From the NCBI GenBank assembly GCA_026826555.1, contig JAKSZT010053883.1:30609282-30673281 (forward strand): a stretch of DNA of 64,000 bases, given 5' to 3'. This stretch comes from Tolypeutes matacus. Lineage: Eukaryota > Chordata > Mammalia > Cingulata > Chlamyphoridae. The number at the start of each line of letters is the position of its first letter. The stretch's first letter is position 1. A program made the translations under genes and the position numbers. This document shows positions 54,290-64,000 of the stretch, piece after piece. A model generated the notes under the pieces. That model had not been told where the DNA came from, ran no database searches, and saw only the letters and a list, made by a program, of their open reading frames with translations.

Positions 54290-54440
54290 GAGCCATCGAG
54301 GACTTTATAACTGTTGCTGCTGTCATCCCACGTAATTGCAATTTCTCACAAGTTCACATTACCTGTGCATTTAATAAGCATAGTGACACCCGCCCCACTG
54401 TCAGTGATAAATTTGTCATTATTGTTCACAGCGGCCGCGT
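54290..54440. promoter_or_regulatory. Candidate conserved non-coding island
   Basis: gactttataactgttgctgc, cacgtaattgcaatttctca, gtgcatttaataagcatagt, cagtgataaatttgtcatta, then attgttcacagcggccgcg. Cores: TTTATAA, TAATTGCAAT, TTTAATAA, SOX-like ATTGTTC. Sharp AT-rich island ending at a NotI-type GCGGCCGC (54431-54438). Confidence 0.35.
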
Positions 54441-54444
54441 TTGA

Positions 54445-55745
54445 TCTGCCCCATCTGTTGAAAGCACAGCCTTGACTGACTCAGGCCGGCAGCCCACCCA
54501 CAGGTTGGCTGCTGCCCACGACGGCCTCATGGGAAAAGCTGATGGTCCCCTCAGATTCCCTCTCCTGGGATCTAGGCTAGGAAATACTGGGCATGAAGTG
54601 AGTGGCTGTGGGCACCAAAAGGCCTCGTGGTCAGGAGAGGATGGAGAGGCCATGACAGATCCCGGGCAAGTGAGTGAGCAGAAGCTCTGAGGCAACAGGC
54701 CGTCAGCAGGGGAAGCTGAGTCCTGACCAGGGGGCCACACGTGTGGCTGAGGTCCCCAGGGACATCCTGGACCCCAATCCACCATTCAGCTTCTGCTCTG
54801 CCCGAGCCCTGGCTCTTTCACTTTTACTGGGCCCTACACACAGGTGCACCCTTGCAATGAACCCTCATTACCTGAGATAAGGGGAGGGGGTTTGCTTCTT
54901 GTCATCCATACCCTACCTGTGTGAGCCAAGGGTAGAGCCCTGTGGCACTCCACCAGAGACCCCTATATGTATTGGCAGAACCATTAACAAGCAAGCACTC
55001 TTGGAGTGTAATCATTGGGCCAGTTACTAATCCACCTAATTGTCTTTGTGATCTTTGCCTTTCTCCATCTTGTCCACAAGGAGAGTTAGAGAAGCTAATC
55101 TAAATGCCTTGCGGATGGCAGGCCTATTGCATTTCCCTGGTCTAAAACTGAACGGCCCTGTCCAAGAAAGAAATATGTTTAGTCTGGCTTAGTACCTAAC
55201 CTAGTCTGGGCCACACACTAGGTCTTCAAGACGGCTGTTTCTGTTTTACAGTGAACCCCTGTTGGGTCTTGGTGCTCACAGTGTCCTCTCCTAGACACTT
55301 TTGCCTCAAGCAAGCTCCCTGTTGTGTAATTTCTAGAAACCATTTCTCCTTCTGAAATCTGTTCATCTCCAGCCTTCCAGAAATATCCATTCTCTGTCCT
55401 CCAGGGTCACTGGCAATGGTTAAATATTCTCACTGCAGTGCTTAGAGAGGGCACTCACCCAGGCCTTGGGAGTTCCTGGAGGCCCACCCTGGGGTGGGCC
55501 ACCCTTCCCAGGCTGACAGTCTTTCCCTTCACAGTAAGAGCAAAACAGCAGCTAAAATGTCTCATTTCTCCCTTGTCACCCACCAACGTGAAACCCTTTA
55601 CTTGTTCTCAATAGAAACTGAAAATATTTTTTACTTTCCTTTGGCCTTCCTTTTCCCCATTTCCCCCCCCACTCTGTGGTCCATTTAGGGGCACACCCTT
55701 TAACCCTCCACTTCTTACAGGTCCATGAAAGGAAAGGGAGTTCCT
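54445..55745. other. No feature recognised
   Basis: Mixed unique sequence; some parts (55080-55470) could be decayed L2, without clear diagnostic text. Confidence 0.45.
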
Positions 55746-55749
55746 ACTT

Positions 55750-55840
55750 ATTGGACATATGTTACCCCAAGGCCACAGAGCTAGTAAGGAAGGAGCCAAT
55801 CCAAGATTTGAACCCAGGTCTGTAAAGCCCATCAAATCCT
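55750..55840 (-). mobile_element. MIR SINE fragment
   Basis: Antisense MIR: ccccaaggccacagagctag, taaggaaggagccaatccaa, gatttgaacccaggtct. Lies head to head with the next MIR. Confidence 0.82.
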
Positions 55841-55844
55841 GCCT

Positions 55845-56032
55845 CCACCACTGACCATGTGTGTGACTTAGGGCTGGGGCCATGATCTGGGCCTCTGTTT
55901 CTCACCTGAAAAATGGAGTAACCAGCATGTCATGTCTCCTGGGGCGGCTGGGCAGATTATTTGCACCATTACATGTAGGGTACTTAGTGCTGTGCCTGGC
56001 ACGTAGGAAGTGGTCAATAAATACTTCATTAG
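55845..56032 (+). mobile_element. MIR SINE interrupted near its 3' end
   Basis: Sense MIR: ccatgtgtgtgacttagggc, tctgtttctcacctgaaaaa, attatttgcaccattacatg, gtgctgtgcctggcacgtag, gaagtggtcaataaatactt. Its last bases resume at 57946 after the 1.9-kb insertion; aaatacttcattag is duplicated on both sides. Confidence 0.88.
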
Positions 56033-57931
56033 ACAAAAAGAAAAAAAAAAGACACTGGGGAAGAAATGGAAGAAAATGCCACTGTACATATAGGACAACA
56101 GATATTAAAGTGATGAAAAGCAAAACGTCAAAATAAATTTTTAAAAAATATTTTTCATTTTTTAATACCCCATTTTTTACTTTAGTTTTAGTTTTTCTAA
56201 ATTGTTACATATTTTATTTCTTATGTTTAAACCTATCATTATTATTTCATTTTCCTATTAATTGAATTTGGCAACGTTCTTGGCTTCATTTTTGAAGAAG
56301 TGTTGGATCACAGAAGTGTTAAAACTAAGGCAGGGGAGGATCATCAGTGTGGGATACCAGTGATGGGGGATACATGGGAGGAAGTTCATCTGGGCATACA
56401 TATAAGGTATATAAATATGTTCAAATGTTCATGGGGCATTGCCATATTGGGTAGAGATTCACACAACAGCTGAAGGATGGCTGAATCCCCATCCTCGGGA
56501 GCTCCGCCACATTCTCTAATGGAACAGCAACAATCCTCCAGGTATAGGGGCAATGACTAGTGAAGAAGGATGGTCCATTGATGGGCCCTTGATATTGACA
56601 ACTATGCTTATGAGCCTTTTGCTTTTGAATTTGCAATTTGGCCTAGTGTTGTAGGGTGCCTAAGAGTTACCTCCTGAGAGCCTCCTTGTTGCTCAAATGT
56701 GGCTTCTCTCTAAGCAAAACTCAGCATGTGGATGCATTACCTTCTCTCCAGCAAGGGACATGACTCCCCAGGATGAGCCTCCCTGGCACCAGGGGATTAC
56801 TACCAAGCACTGGCTGGTGATACAACTGGAAAAAGACCTTGAATAAAAGGGGGAAAAGGTAAAGACAAATGAGTTCATATGGCTAAGAGACTTCAAAGTG
56901 AGTCGGGAGGTCATCAGAAATGTAACATTTATGCACATCTCAGCAGGATCTCATAGACAGCCAAAGTGGACAATACCCCAAACAGTGGTGCTCTTGAGGG
57001 CTCCAGAGACACCCAGGTCTTGCAGCTGTGGTGGATAGCTCTGGAGTTTTGTGCCTTGCCAGTGGGCCCCCCTCTGGAGATTGTGCTCCTGAGTGTGACA
57101 GAGTTGGACTCAGATGTGACTTCTCTGCACATGCCTCTTCTGTCTCTTTTGTTTGAACCTATAATTGGTGCTGGAGTTGGTAGGTATATGTCTAGGAGAC
57201 TTGAATCTCTTGGCTGTCCATGTGCCAGCAGGGCCCTGAGCCTCAGTGGAGTTGCAGCACCTACACTCCAGTTCATTGGACTCACCCAGGGAAACTGATA
57301 GGGAGGTGAGGATGGACAATCACCACACTAAGGAACTGAGAGAGTCTACAACTGCAAGCAAGAGAGTCCCATCCATCAGCCATATGGGATCAAAGTCCCC
57401 TCACAATTAGATGTGGAGTGAGCATCACCATCCCAGAATCCTCAGGATTGGTGAATAAAATATGGACTAGAGTAGACTTACTGGTGTTCTACTATAGACT
57501 TATTGTGATTCTAGCAATGAAAGAAATTATATCATTGATGTGGAGACAGTGGCCGCTGGAGGTGCTGAAGTCAGGGAGAGGGAAAAAGAGGTGTAATATG
57601 GGGGCATTTTCAGGACTTGGAATTGACCTGGATGACATTGTGGTGACAGATACAGGCCATTATATACCCTGCTATAGCCTACAGAATTGAGTGGGAGAGA
57701 GTGTAAACTACAATGTAAACTATAGTCCAAGCTTAGTGGCAATGCTCCAAAATGTGTTCTTCAATTACAATGAATGTTCCACACTAATGAAAGAAGTTAA
57801 GGTGCGGAAATTGGGAGGTCTAGGGAGTGGGGCATATGGGAATCCCTTAAATTTTTTTAATGTAACAATTTATGTAGTGTAAATATCTTTTAAAAATAAA
57901 TAAAAAATAGATATTTTTAAAAGCCCATAAA
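56033..57931 (+). mobile_element. 1.9-kb retroposed element with 14-bp duplication
   Basis: A 1,899-bp insertion in the 3' end of a MIR. aaatacttcattag flanks it at 56019-56032 and 57932-57945, and the 3' end is A/T-rich (ctttaaaaataaataaaaaa). The duplication begins with AAA, as expected for target-primed reverse transcription onto the + strand. The body is unique-looking. Recognisable stretches include caatcctccaggtatagggg, gttacctcctgagagcctcc and gacttactggtgttctacta. The longest frames are about 110-120 codons, with no RT, endonuclease, gag or other motif. The text seems familiar from abundant xenarthran repeats, possibly an L1 3'-terminal/UTR type or a non-autonomous element moved by L1; this is recall, not checked. 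A retrocopy of a long non-coding RNA is the alternative. Confidence 0.75.
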
Positions 57932-57969
57932 AAATACTTCATTAGTTGTCATGGTAATTTTCTCTAAGA

Positions 57970-58685
57970 ACATTCTATAAACTGCCTTAAAGTCTCAGCA
58001 TTTGGAAGCCCTCCCAGGAGATAACATATCCCAGGAATTGAGTCCTTCTTATGTGCCTTCTTGAATAACCTCCCATCTTTCCATCCTTGGAAAATGTCCA
58101 CTACAGATCGAATCTCACCAGAGAGCTCCCCCCACACACAGGCTTCCTTAGGAACTGCACCCCACCCTCTTCCCTTGCTATTTCCACGGGCCAATCTGTA
58201 ACTACATCGTTGGAGATAGGAGCCTGCGGTTTTCCCAGTTCCCTGAGCTCCCCATCTCAGCCCATGGAACCCTGCCGGGGTGTCCTCGGAGCTCCAGTCT
58301 ACCACTTGTTGAAGTGGAGGCTGCATCCTCCCCGGACGTCACTAGCAGAGTCGACATGGTGGCTTCCTCCAAATTACCATCCTGCCCCCTTTACCAGCCA
58401 CCTTCCTGCTGGTCAGAATTAGGTCCTGGCAGCTCCCCTGGTCACATTCTTTGCTCTGGGAGCTGAAATGGTCACCAGGAAAGCCAAGTACTTGGAGGCT
58501 GTGCTTTGAGCCAAGGACAGACCTGGCTGAATCTGGAGGTCTGAGGCCTCCATCGCCGCCACCTCCTGCCTCGGCGCCAGCCTGCAGGCAACAGGAAGGT
58601 GCACCCACTTGCTCTGTCTGCTGGCCAGGCCGAGGCCACAGAGACCCTTTATGGGTGGGAATCAGAAGCGTGGAAAAGGCCTGAG
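57970..58685. other. No feature recognised
   Basis: Unique sequence after the MIR remnant. Confidence 0.5.
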
Positions 58686-58689
58686 AGCA

Positions 58690-58760
58690 GAATGGAAAGA
58701 TGGGAGCCTGGGTTTGAGCCCTGGCTCCCCTGCTGCTAAGCACGGAATAACACTAACCCC
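58690..58760 (+). mobile_element. Possible MIR 5' piece
   Basis: gatgggagcctgggtttgag, ccctggctcccctgctgcta: resembles the tRNA-derived MIR head; short and uncertain. Confidence 0.4.
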
Positions 58761-58764
58761 GGGG

Positions 58765-59195
58765 GAGGGAGAGGAAACGAGATGCTACAGGTACTAATTG
58801 GCAATTGCTCTGAGTCCCAACTGCCCCTGTCCGCTAGGGACTGAGGGGTTTCCCAGAACCCAGGACTTTCAGTGCTAAAAACTACCTTCAGGTGCTGCCC
58901 AGAGGACCTGGTGAATCAAAAGGATGCCGGCCCAAGCCGAGAAGGGAGTGGGAGAAGCCATTGGCTCTTCACTCATTGGCTCTTTACTCAGAGACGTGCA
59001 GGGCCTACTCTCAGTTTCCCCAGGCACTTTCCTGTTGTCCTGGGGAGTCCCCAGTGGTGGGGTGGGAGTGGGGAGGGACAGAGGTGTCTGTTGCCTGTAG
59101 CGCCCCACTTCCGTAGAACTTGGTGGAAATTAGCTTCCAGGGCTGCTCAGCTGGCCCCTGGGCGTCTACTGGTGTTGGGATGAAGCCTCCATCTA
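58765..59195. other. No feature recognised
   Basis: GC-rich unique sequence. Confidence 0.45.
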
Positions 59196-59198
59196 GGA

Positions 59199-59402
59199 CA
59201 ATGGTCCTCAAATGGGGGCAGTTTTGCCCCCTAGGGAATATCTGGCAATGTCCAGAGATGTGTTTGGTTGTCACAACTGAGGGGGGTTCGCATTTAGAGT
59301 AGAGGCCAGGGATGTGGCCACACATTGTCTATGCTGGGGACAGCCTCCACCACAAGGAAGCATCTGGCCGGAAAGGTCAACAGTGGTGAGGGTGAGAAAC
59401 CT
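59199..59402 (+). mobile_element. hAT-type non-autonomous relic (MER3-like)
   Basis: caatggtcctcaaatggggg, cagttttgccccctagggaa, tggttgtcacaactgagggg, gaggccagggatgtggccac, ggtgagggtgagaaacc. The ends (caatggtcctcaa and gagaaacc) retain the degenerate inverted form of this family. Confidence 0.82.
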
Positions 59403-59404
59403 CG

Positions 59405-59615
59405 CTTCAGGGGGAGACAGAAGAGGCTGGGTCCCTGGGGTTCATGAGGAGCTCAGCCCTGGGTGTCTGGGTAACCAAGCTCAGCCTGCAAGTGCCCCTC
59501 AGGTGGGAAACTGGATGCCCCTCCACCTACCAAGTCAAAAGAGGAAGTACGCAAACACCAGGGCAGGCCCAGGCCAGGGGGGTGGGGGGGTGCGCACTTT
59601 TGGTGTGGCTGGCAA
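59405..59615. other. No gene recognised; G run near 59576-59592
   Basis: GC-rich unique sequence. Confidence 0.4.
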
Positions 59616-59619
59616 GGCG

Positions 59620-59830
59620 CAAGCTTTATGGCTAGTTCTGTTCAGAGTTTTAATTAAGCGTCTCAAATAAGGATTTAATTGGGCTGTAACAAGCCAGACT
59701 ATTGTATGCGAGCAAAACACCTGGGGATTATTAGAAAACATTTTTAAGGCAGTAAAGCTGCAGCAAACATTTGCAGTTGTTAAATCAGGAAGTATAATTC
59801 CAGAGCTGAAGCCACACAGTGAGAGGAGCC
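59620..59830. promoter_or_regulatory. Candidate conserved non-coding island
   Basis: ttcagagttttaattaagcg, caaataaggatttaattggg, gcgagcaaaacacctgggga, aacatttttaaggcagtaaa, gttaaatcaggaagtataat. Contains TTAATTAA (59649-59656), TTTAATTGGG and AAACACCTG-type words; unique, not repeat-like. Confidence 0.36.
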
Positions 59831-59834
59831 TCTC

Positions 59835-60035
59835 GGCTGTGCTGGGCAGGAGGTGCAGTGGAGTCTGGAGAGATGGTCCCAGGAGGAGCAGGCTGCACCC
59901 ACACCAGGGGGAGCAGAGGGGCCCCTGGGCACAGGTCCTTAGTCCAAAGCGTTGCTAACACCTGCCTGTAAGGCTGTTTCTGGGGGAAATGAGAGTGGCC
60001 AGGCCCAGCCTGGGAGGAGCCAGGGGTGACCAGGC
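59835..60035. other. No feature recognised
   Basis: GC-rich unique sequence. Confidence 0.4.
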
Positions 60036-60039
60036 CTGT

Positions 60040-60175
60040 TTTATTGTCTGTCCCTCCGCCACCTAGAATTTAAGCTCAGTTAATCCAGGGTCCAGGGCCT
60101 TTGTTCCCAGCTATAACTTCAGTGTACAGAACAATGCCTGGCACATAGTAGGCATAGCTGAAAGAACGAATGGGG
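60040..60175 (+). mobile_element. L2 LINE 3' end
   Basis: Sense L2 end: ttattgtctgtccctccgcc, tagaatttaagctcagttaa, acaatgcctggcacatagta, ggcatagctgaaagaacgaa. Confidence 0.82.
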
Positions 60176-60179
60176 TGGA

Positions 60180-60715
60180 CCAGTGTGTCCAGGCCCATCT
60201 TGATAGGGGCCGAAGCTGGCCCTGCCACTCCCTGAAGCCCAGGTCCCAGACCGATGGCCCCAAGGGCATCAGGAAAACAGTCCACCATTAACCTCGTTGT
60301 TATTTAGGGAAGGCAGGCCCTGACCAAAATGCTGCTGCTTCTTGCTGGTAAAGTGGCCTAAACCCCAACCATCGCCCGTTCTTTCTCTGACCCTGTCCTG
60401 CTGCTGGTCTCCCAGGCACCACGTCTCATTCCTGTTAGGGCCTGGTCACAGGGCCTTGCAACGTACATTTGAAATTTAGTAGGATAAAATCTTAGTTCCA
60501 AGGCTGTGAAAATGCCCAAATCAAGGCATCATCAGAGATGCTGTCTCACCAAAGGACAGCTGCTGGCAGATCCTGGACCCCTGCCACATGGCAAGGCACA
60601 ATGGCGGCTGGACTCTGTGCTCTCCATTGGCGTATCCCAAGTCCCAGACTCTGCACTGAGCACCTGAATTCTTAGTCCTCAGCCAAGGAGCTACTTGGCT
60701 GCAGAGGTTGAGGAG
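60180..60715. other. No feature recognised
   Basis: Unique sequence. Confidence 0.5.
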
Positions 60716-60719
60716 AGTG

Positions 60720-61090
60720 GTTTAATACACACCAGGTTGCAACAGTTCTTACTCAGTTCCTGCCAATAATTATCCAGGGATATTCCTGGGGTTACCAAGC
60801 AGTGATTTTCATTCATAACGTAAAAGAATCAAAACTGCCTTAAATGCTGCAAATATATGTTCCGTGCCCTCAGCCCCCTTGCCCACAGCCTTCAGAAAGA
60901 TGAACTCCCATGGCCAACGGCCCCATGTCATTGTCACAAACTGGAGTGGGTGTGATAAGCAGTGGTCTTTCTAGCTGCCTACTGTCAGAAAGAATTGTTG
61001 GAGAGCAATTGTTCTAAAGCAAAAATCAATCGCATTTGGCAGTTGTCCTCTTCAATTCAATGTGTTTGTATCCAATAACTCCATACCGCA
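60720..61090. promoter_or_regulatory. Candidate conserved non-coding island
   Basis: Two AT-rich parts flank a GC-richer centre. Left: gccaataattatccagggat, cattcataacgtaaaagaat, gctgcaaatatatgttccgt. Right: gagcaattgttctaaagcaa, aaatcaatcgcatttggcag, tccaataactcc. Holds TAATTA, CAATTG/ATTGTT and ATCAATCG words. Confidence 0.33.
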
Positions 61091-61094
61091 GGGA

Positions 61095-61400
61095 ACTTAA
61101 CTCAGTTACTGGGGAGACGTCTGCACCCAACCCCACCCCCCATCCCCCACAGGAAGCCCCATTGCTCCGCCCTGGCCCTTCTCAGGAGTATCATGGAATC
61201 GTTCCCTGCTCCCGTTTGGGGATCTGGAATGTTTGATATGGAAATCTCCCAGGTCAGAAGCCTCACTCCAGGCCCTGAGATGTTTATGTGTTCCCTTGTG
61301 GGGAGAGACACAGGACTGGTATTTTAAGAAAAAGTTTGTCTCCTTGTTAAAGTAAGAAGACAAAAGCCTCATTTAGGTTCCTCAATTTCCTCAAAAGGAA
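61095..61400. other. No feature recognised
   Basis: Unique sequence. Confidence 0.45.
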
Positions 61401-61403
61401 GTT

Positions 61404-61760
61404 GTCTTGGTCTGGGTTTCCTGGGAGACAGAACCTGAGCCAAAGATTTGAGTGCAAGTAGTTAATACAGGAGGCGGCCTGGGGGGGGGGGAGGGAGGAG
61501 GTGGGGGAGAAGGTAAGGGAAGGCAGCCAATATGGGAGGTGGTATGGAACCTGCCTCCGAGTCAACCAACGGAGGGGAGAGGACGTCTGGGCAATGACCC
61601 ACTAAGCCCTGTCAGGCTGAGGGATGCTGCTCGAGGCATTAACCCCATCCCTTCCAGCAGGATGCTCCTGAAGCCAGAAAAACGCTGTCAGAGCCACAGT
61701 TACTCACTAGGTAGCCTGAGGCCTGGCGGTATCCCTGGGGGATGTCCCAGCTGAGTACAC
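61404..61760 (+). mobile_element. Unnamed ancient repeat with poly(G)
   Basis: tcttggtctgggtttcctgg, gagacagaacctgagccaaa, tgagtgcaagtagttaatac, then an 11-base G run at 61481-61491. Same general look as 47385-47600; family not assigned. Confidence 0.45.
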
Positions 61761-61985
61761 AAGATAATCCACTGGGGAGGAGGAAGAGAATAGTAACTTC
61801 TACCTACATCGATTTCAATCTCATCCCTTTTAATTAGTTTTGTGCATGGTTTATAAGGTACATAAATATGCCCCATATATATATAATTTATTAAGCAATA
61901 AATTACATTTATGGGGTGCATGCTCTACTTTGTAATTAATAGAGTACATAATCAAAGAAGTCTGGTGATGACCACTCTCAACTAA

Positions 61986-62222
61986 ATGGGAGCTGCCCTT
62001 AACCAAACAGCCACCTGGATGTCAATTTTACCAGAAGAAACCTCTAATCATCTACTGCCCAACACGAATCAAAAGTCTGATGGAGAGAACTGGCATTATG
62101 GAGTCGTGTACGATCAAGAACAGGCCCATCCATCTATTTTTCCAGATATTCTAGGATTTATCCTTGGACCAAGATGTGCACTTGGACTGCATGCCTTGGC
62201 TCCTTGCATAGTTTTACTCTAA
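61986..62222 (+). other. Unrecognised 78-codon frame
   Basis: Starts at ATG 61986, stops at 62222. The predicted peptide has mixed amino acids (many N, T, E, Q), lacks the low-complexity bias of the other frames, and ends in a short hydrophobic stretch (HALAPCIVLL). A poly(A)-signal-like ttaataaaag lies about 150 bp downstream (62371). No family recognised and no evidence of transcription. Could be a relic of an exon, a retropseudogene fragment or chance in AT-rich DNA. Confidence 0.2.
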
Positions 62223-62329
62223 GCAGTTCTGTCATTATGCCTTCAGCTGACATTGAGACATCCCAGACACAGTCTTAGGAAATTTGCTACTGCCATTTGT
62301 TAGAAGGATGTTATGTTTCTCAGTGTCTT

Positions 62330-62700
62330 CTACATAAAGCCCCACATGAAAAAAAAATTAATGAATGGTTAATAAAAGCTTTCATTTATCTCAGAAATAT
62401 TAATATAATTTTTTCTTCCATATGACAGGTAAAATTTATGTCACTAGCACTATTTCCCTTTTCCCTTTGTCCACTAGGGAGCACAGAGTTAAATGTTTGG
62501 CCTAATTATAGCAACTGTATGGGACATTATAATTCAAACCTAGCATTTTCTTCTTCTTTCTAAGAAACATCTTATTCTAATTTATATTCTTTCTGGTCGA
62601 GAGTTCTTTGAATAAGTTAACTGTCTTATTAAATTTAATTCTTGTAAACAAATGATTTTTGTGACATGAGATAGTTACTAACCTATTGATTAAAAACTAA
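62330..62700. promoter_or_regulatory. AT-rich candidate island
   Basis: The longest AT-rich stretch near the right end: attaatgaatggttaataaa, tttggcctaattatagcaac, attataattcaaacctagca, cttattaaatttaattcttg. Could be a conserved element or a decayed L1/MER piece. Confidence 0.22.
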
Positions 62701-62704
62701 GCCC

Positions 62705-63380
62705 CGCCAATGGCCCAAATCACACTTTCACACACAAACATGAGCCGTGAAGGAAGCCTTCATGGGCCAGTGCCATGATCTCTCAGCCACTGAGGCTGCC
62801 TCGGACATGAGAAAGGGCCTTCGGTCTCGGCTCCACCTCCATGATTTCAGCGTCAAAGGAGCCTGCGTCCCCACACTCCTGGCCTTTCTGAGCAACTGGC
62901 CACATATCCACGTCTCTCTGCAAACTCCTCTTAATACCTTCTTTGAACTTGTCCTGAAACTCTTCCTTTCCGATCCCAAGGCACACCCCTGGAGTGGGTA
63001 CTTGGAAGCCGGCGTCCCTCTTCTCTGCTGTCTCCCTGCTTATAGGTCTGAGCCCAGCCCATGAGCACCACACTTCGGGGCCGACGGGGACTCCTCCAGC
63101 CTCCCTTCTCACCACTCCTCACCCACCGCTCTCCAACCCCGACTCTTCTGCTGGATGTGGCCCCGTATGAGGAGACGAGGTTAGAGGACGGGGGAAGCTG
63201 AGAAGAGGACTCCAGGTCCAGCTTAAGGAAGGACGGGGGGGAAATGAAATATTCCAGGCAGCACGTGGTCAACTTCCGCCTCCAGCAACCCCTGCCCCCA
63301 CACACACCAGAAAGCAGGGCCGCTTGGACCCATGTCGCCCTCCAGATGAGTCACACGTGAGAGGGTACAGGAAAATGAGC
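62705..63380. other. No gene recognised
   Basis: Opposed frames of 105 codons (+, 62747-63064) and 110 codons (-, 62783-63115) overlap almost completely and neither has a recognisable domain. Confidence 0.45.
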
Positions 63381-63384
63381 CAGG

Positions 63385-63580
63385 CAGGAAGCCATACAAA
63401 CTGGCACTCTGGTTCTAATCCCACTCCACAGCCACCCTCCGAGGGGGCTCAGAAAAGCCATGCCACGTTCTCTGAGCCTCCATTTCCTTATCTATAATGC
63501 AGAGATAATAATACCAGCCTATCACACAGGGGTGTATCAAATGGAAATCTGCGCACAAAAGGGCTTTGAAAAGGATAAAG
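63385..63580 (+). mobile_element. MIR SINE
   Basis: Sense MIR: actggcactctggttctaat, tctgagcctccatttcctta, tctataatgcagagataata, caaaagggctttgaaaagga. Confidence 0.88.
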
Positions 63581-63584
63581 AATC

Positions 63585-63865
63585 ACACAAAGAGGAAGAG
63601 AATTGTTCCCTCTGAGAGCCAAGTGACCCCAGAAGAACCAGGGAGAAATTGAGCTTTGGCATCTGGAGTGGGGCGGGGATGTGGGGTCTGGCTATGAGAC
63701 TCTCAGCCCCCCACCTTTCTACCCCTCGCCCACATGGAATCGCTACTTACTTTGTTTTCATTTTCCCTTTGACTCAACAGGCTTGAGTCTTTGGGAAGGG
63801 GTCTCCAGAGGCTACAGAAAGTTCATCCAGCCCCTCCCCATGCTCTATGCCCACCACCCCTTTGT
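63585..63865. other. No feature recognised
   Basis: Unique sequence. Confidence 0.4.
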
Positions 63866-63915
63866 TATCAATGAACTGCATGTGTGTGTGTGCATTTGTG
63901 TGTGTGTATCTTCTA
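63866..63915. repeat. (TG)n microsatellite
   Basis: Two short TG runs split by catt: tgcatgtgtgtgtgtgcatt and tgtgtgtgtgtatc. Confidence 0.9.
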
Positions 63916-64000
63916 AAGCCTTCCAGTGGAGGCGATTTCACATGTCCATGTGTGTGATTCAGGCTTGGTGACTGCAATAGAGACCTCCATGATCTGCAGT

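Noticed and set aside
54431..54438. NotI site as a sign of a CpG island promoter
   Set aside because: A single GCGGCCGC in sequence with few surrounding CpGs; no island.
62783..63115. 110-codon minus-strand frame with a charged stretch
   Set aside because: Overlaps a 105-codon plus-strand frame almost entirely; neither has a recognised domain or splice signals.

Overview
Vertebrate, mammalian nuclear DNA, almost certainly from a xenarthran (armadillo or sloth lineage). The diagnostic evidence is five copies of a tRNA-Ala-derived SINE of the DAS type (about 774-879, 3849-3942, 3951-4079, 7577-7705, 37888-37992). They keep pol III A and B boxes and end in A-rich tails; three have recognisable target-site duplications. 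The rest of the repeat content is the standard ancient mammalian set: about 30 MIR and 25 L2 fragments, an L3/CR1 relic, MLT1-type LTRs and hAT relics. Conventional L1 sequence is conspicuously scarce. Family names come from recognising consensus text by eye, not from a repeat-library search.

I find no protein-coding gene, exon, rRNA, functional tRNA or CRISPR array. The open reading frames (up to about 250 codons) are the fortuitous kind expected in GC-rich DNA, often open on both strands or crossing repeats. The best exception is a reading frame at about 3000-3275 that resembles the stretch between endonuclease and reverse transcriptase of a fish/amphibian-type L1 ORF2. It is a transposon relic, not a host gene.

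Layout. 1-7.7 kb: SINE insertions, L2 and L3/CR1 relics, the L1-like frame, and a local 210-bp duplication. 8-20 kb: alternating MIR/L2 fragments in GC-rich DNA, an ERVL/MaLR-like LTR, a G-rich minisatellite and a purine tract. 20-23 kb: a long antisense L2 copy followed by two AC-rich blocks. 23-34 kb: AT-rich, homeobox-motif-rich islands between MIR and L2 copies. 34-41 kb: LTR relics, a SINE with a perfect 14-bp duplication, and the most striking AT-rich island (38630-38870). 41-55 kb: microsatellites, MIR/L2, a hAT relic with an 8-bp duplication, and an MLT1 LTR nested in a MIR. 55-58 kb: a 1.9-kb retroposed element inserted into a MIR with a 14-bp duplication. 58-64 kb: further AT-rich islands, a hAT relic and terminal MIR/TG repeats.

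The picture is an intergenic or intronic interval, low in young repeats. It carries a series of compact AT-rich islands in GC-rich surroundings that are reasonable candidates for conserved enhancers of a developmental gene outside the window. That last statement is inference; no alignment could be run.
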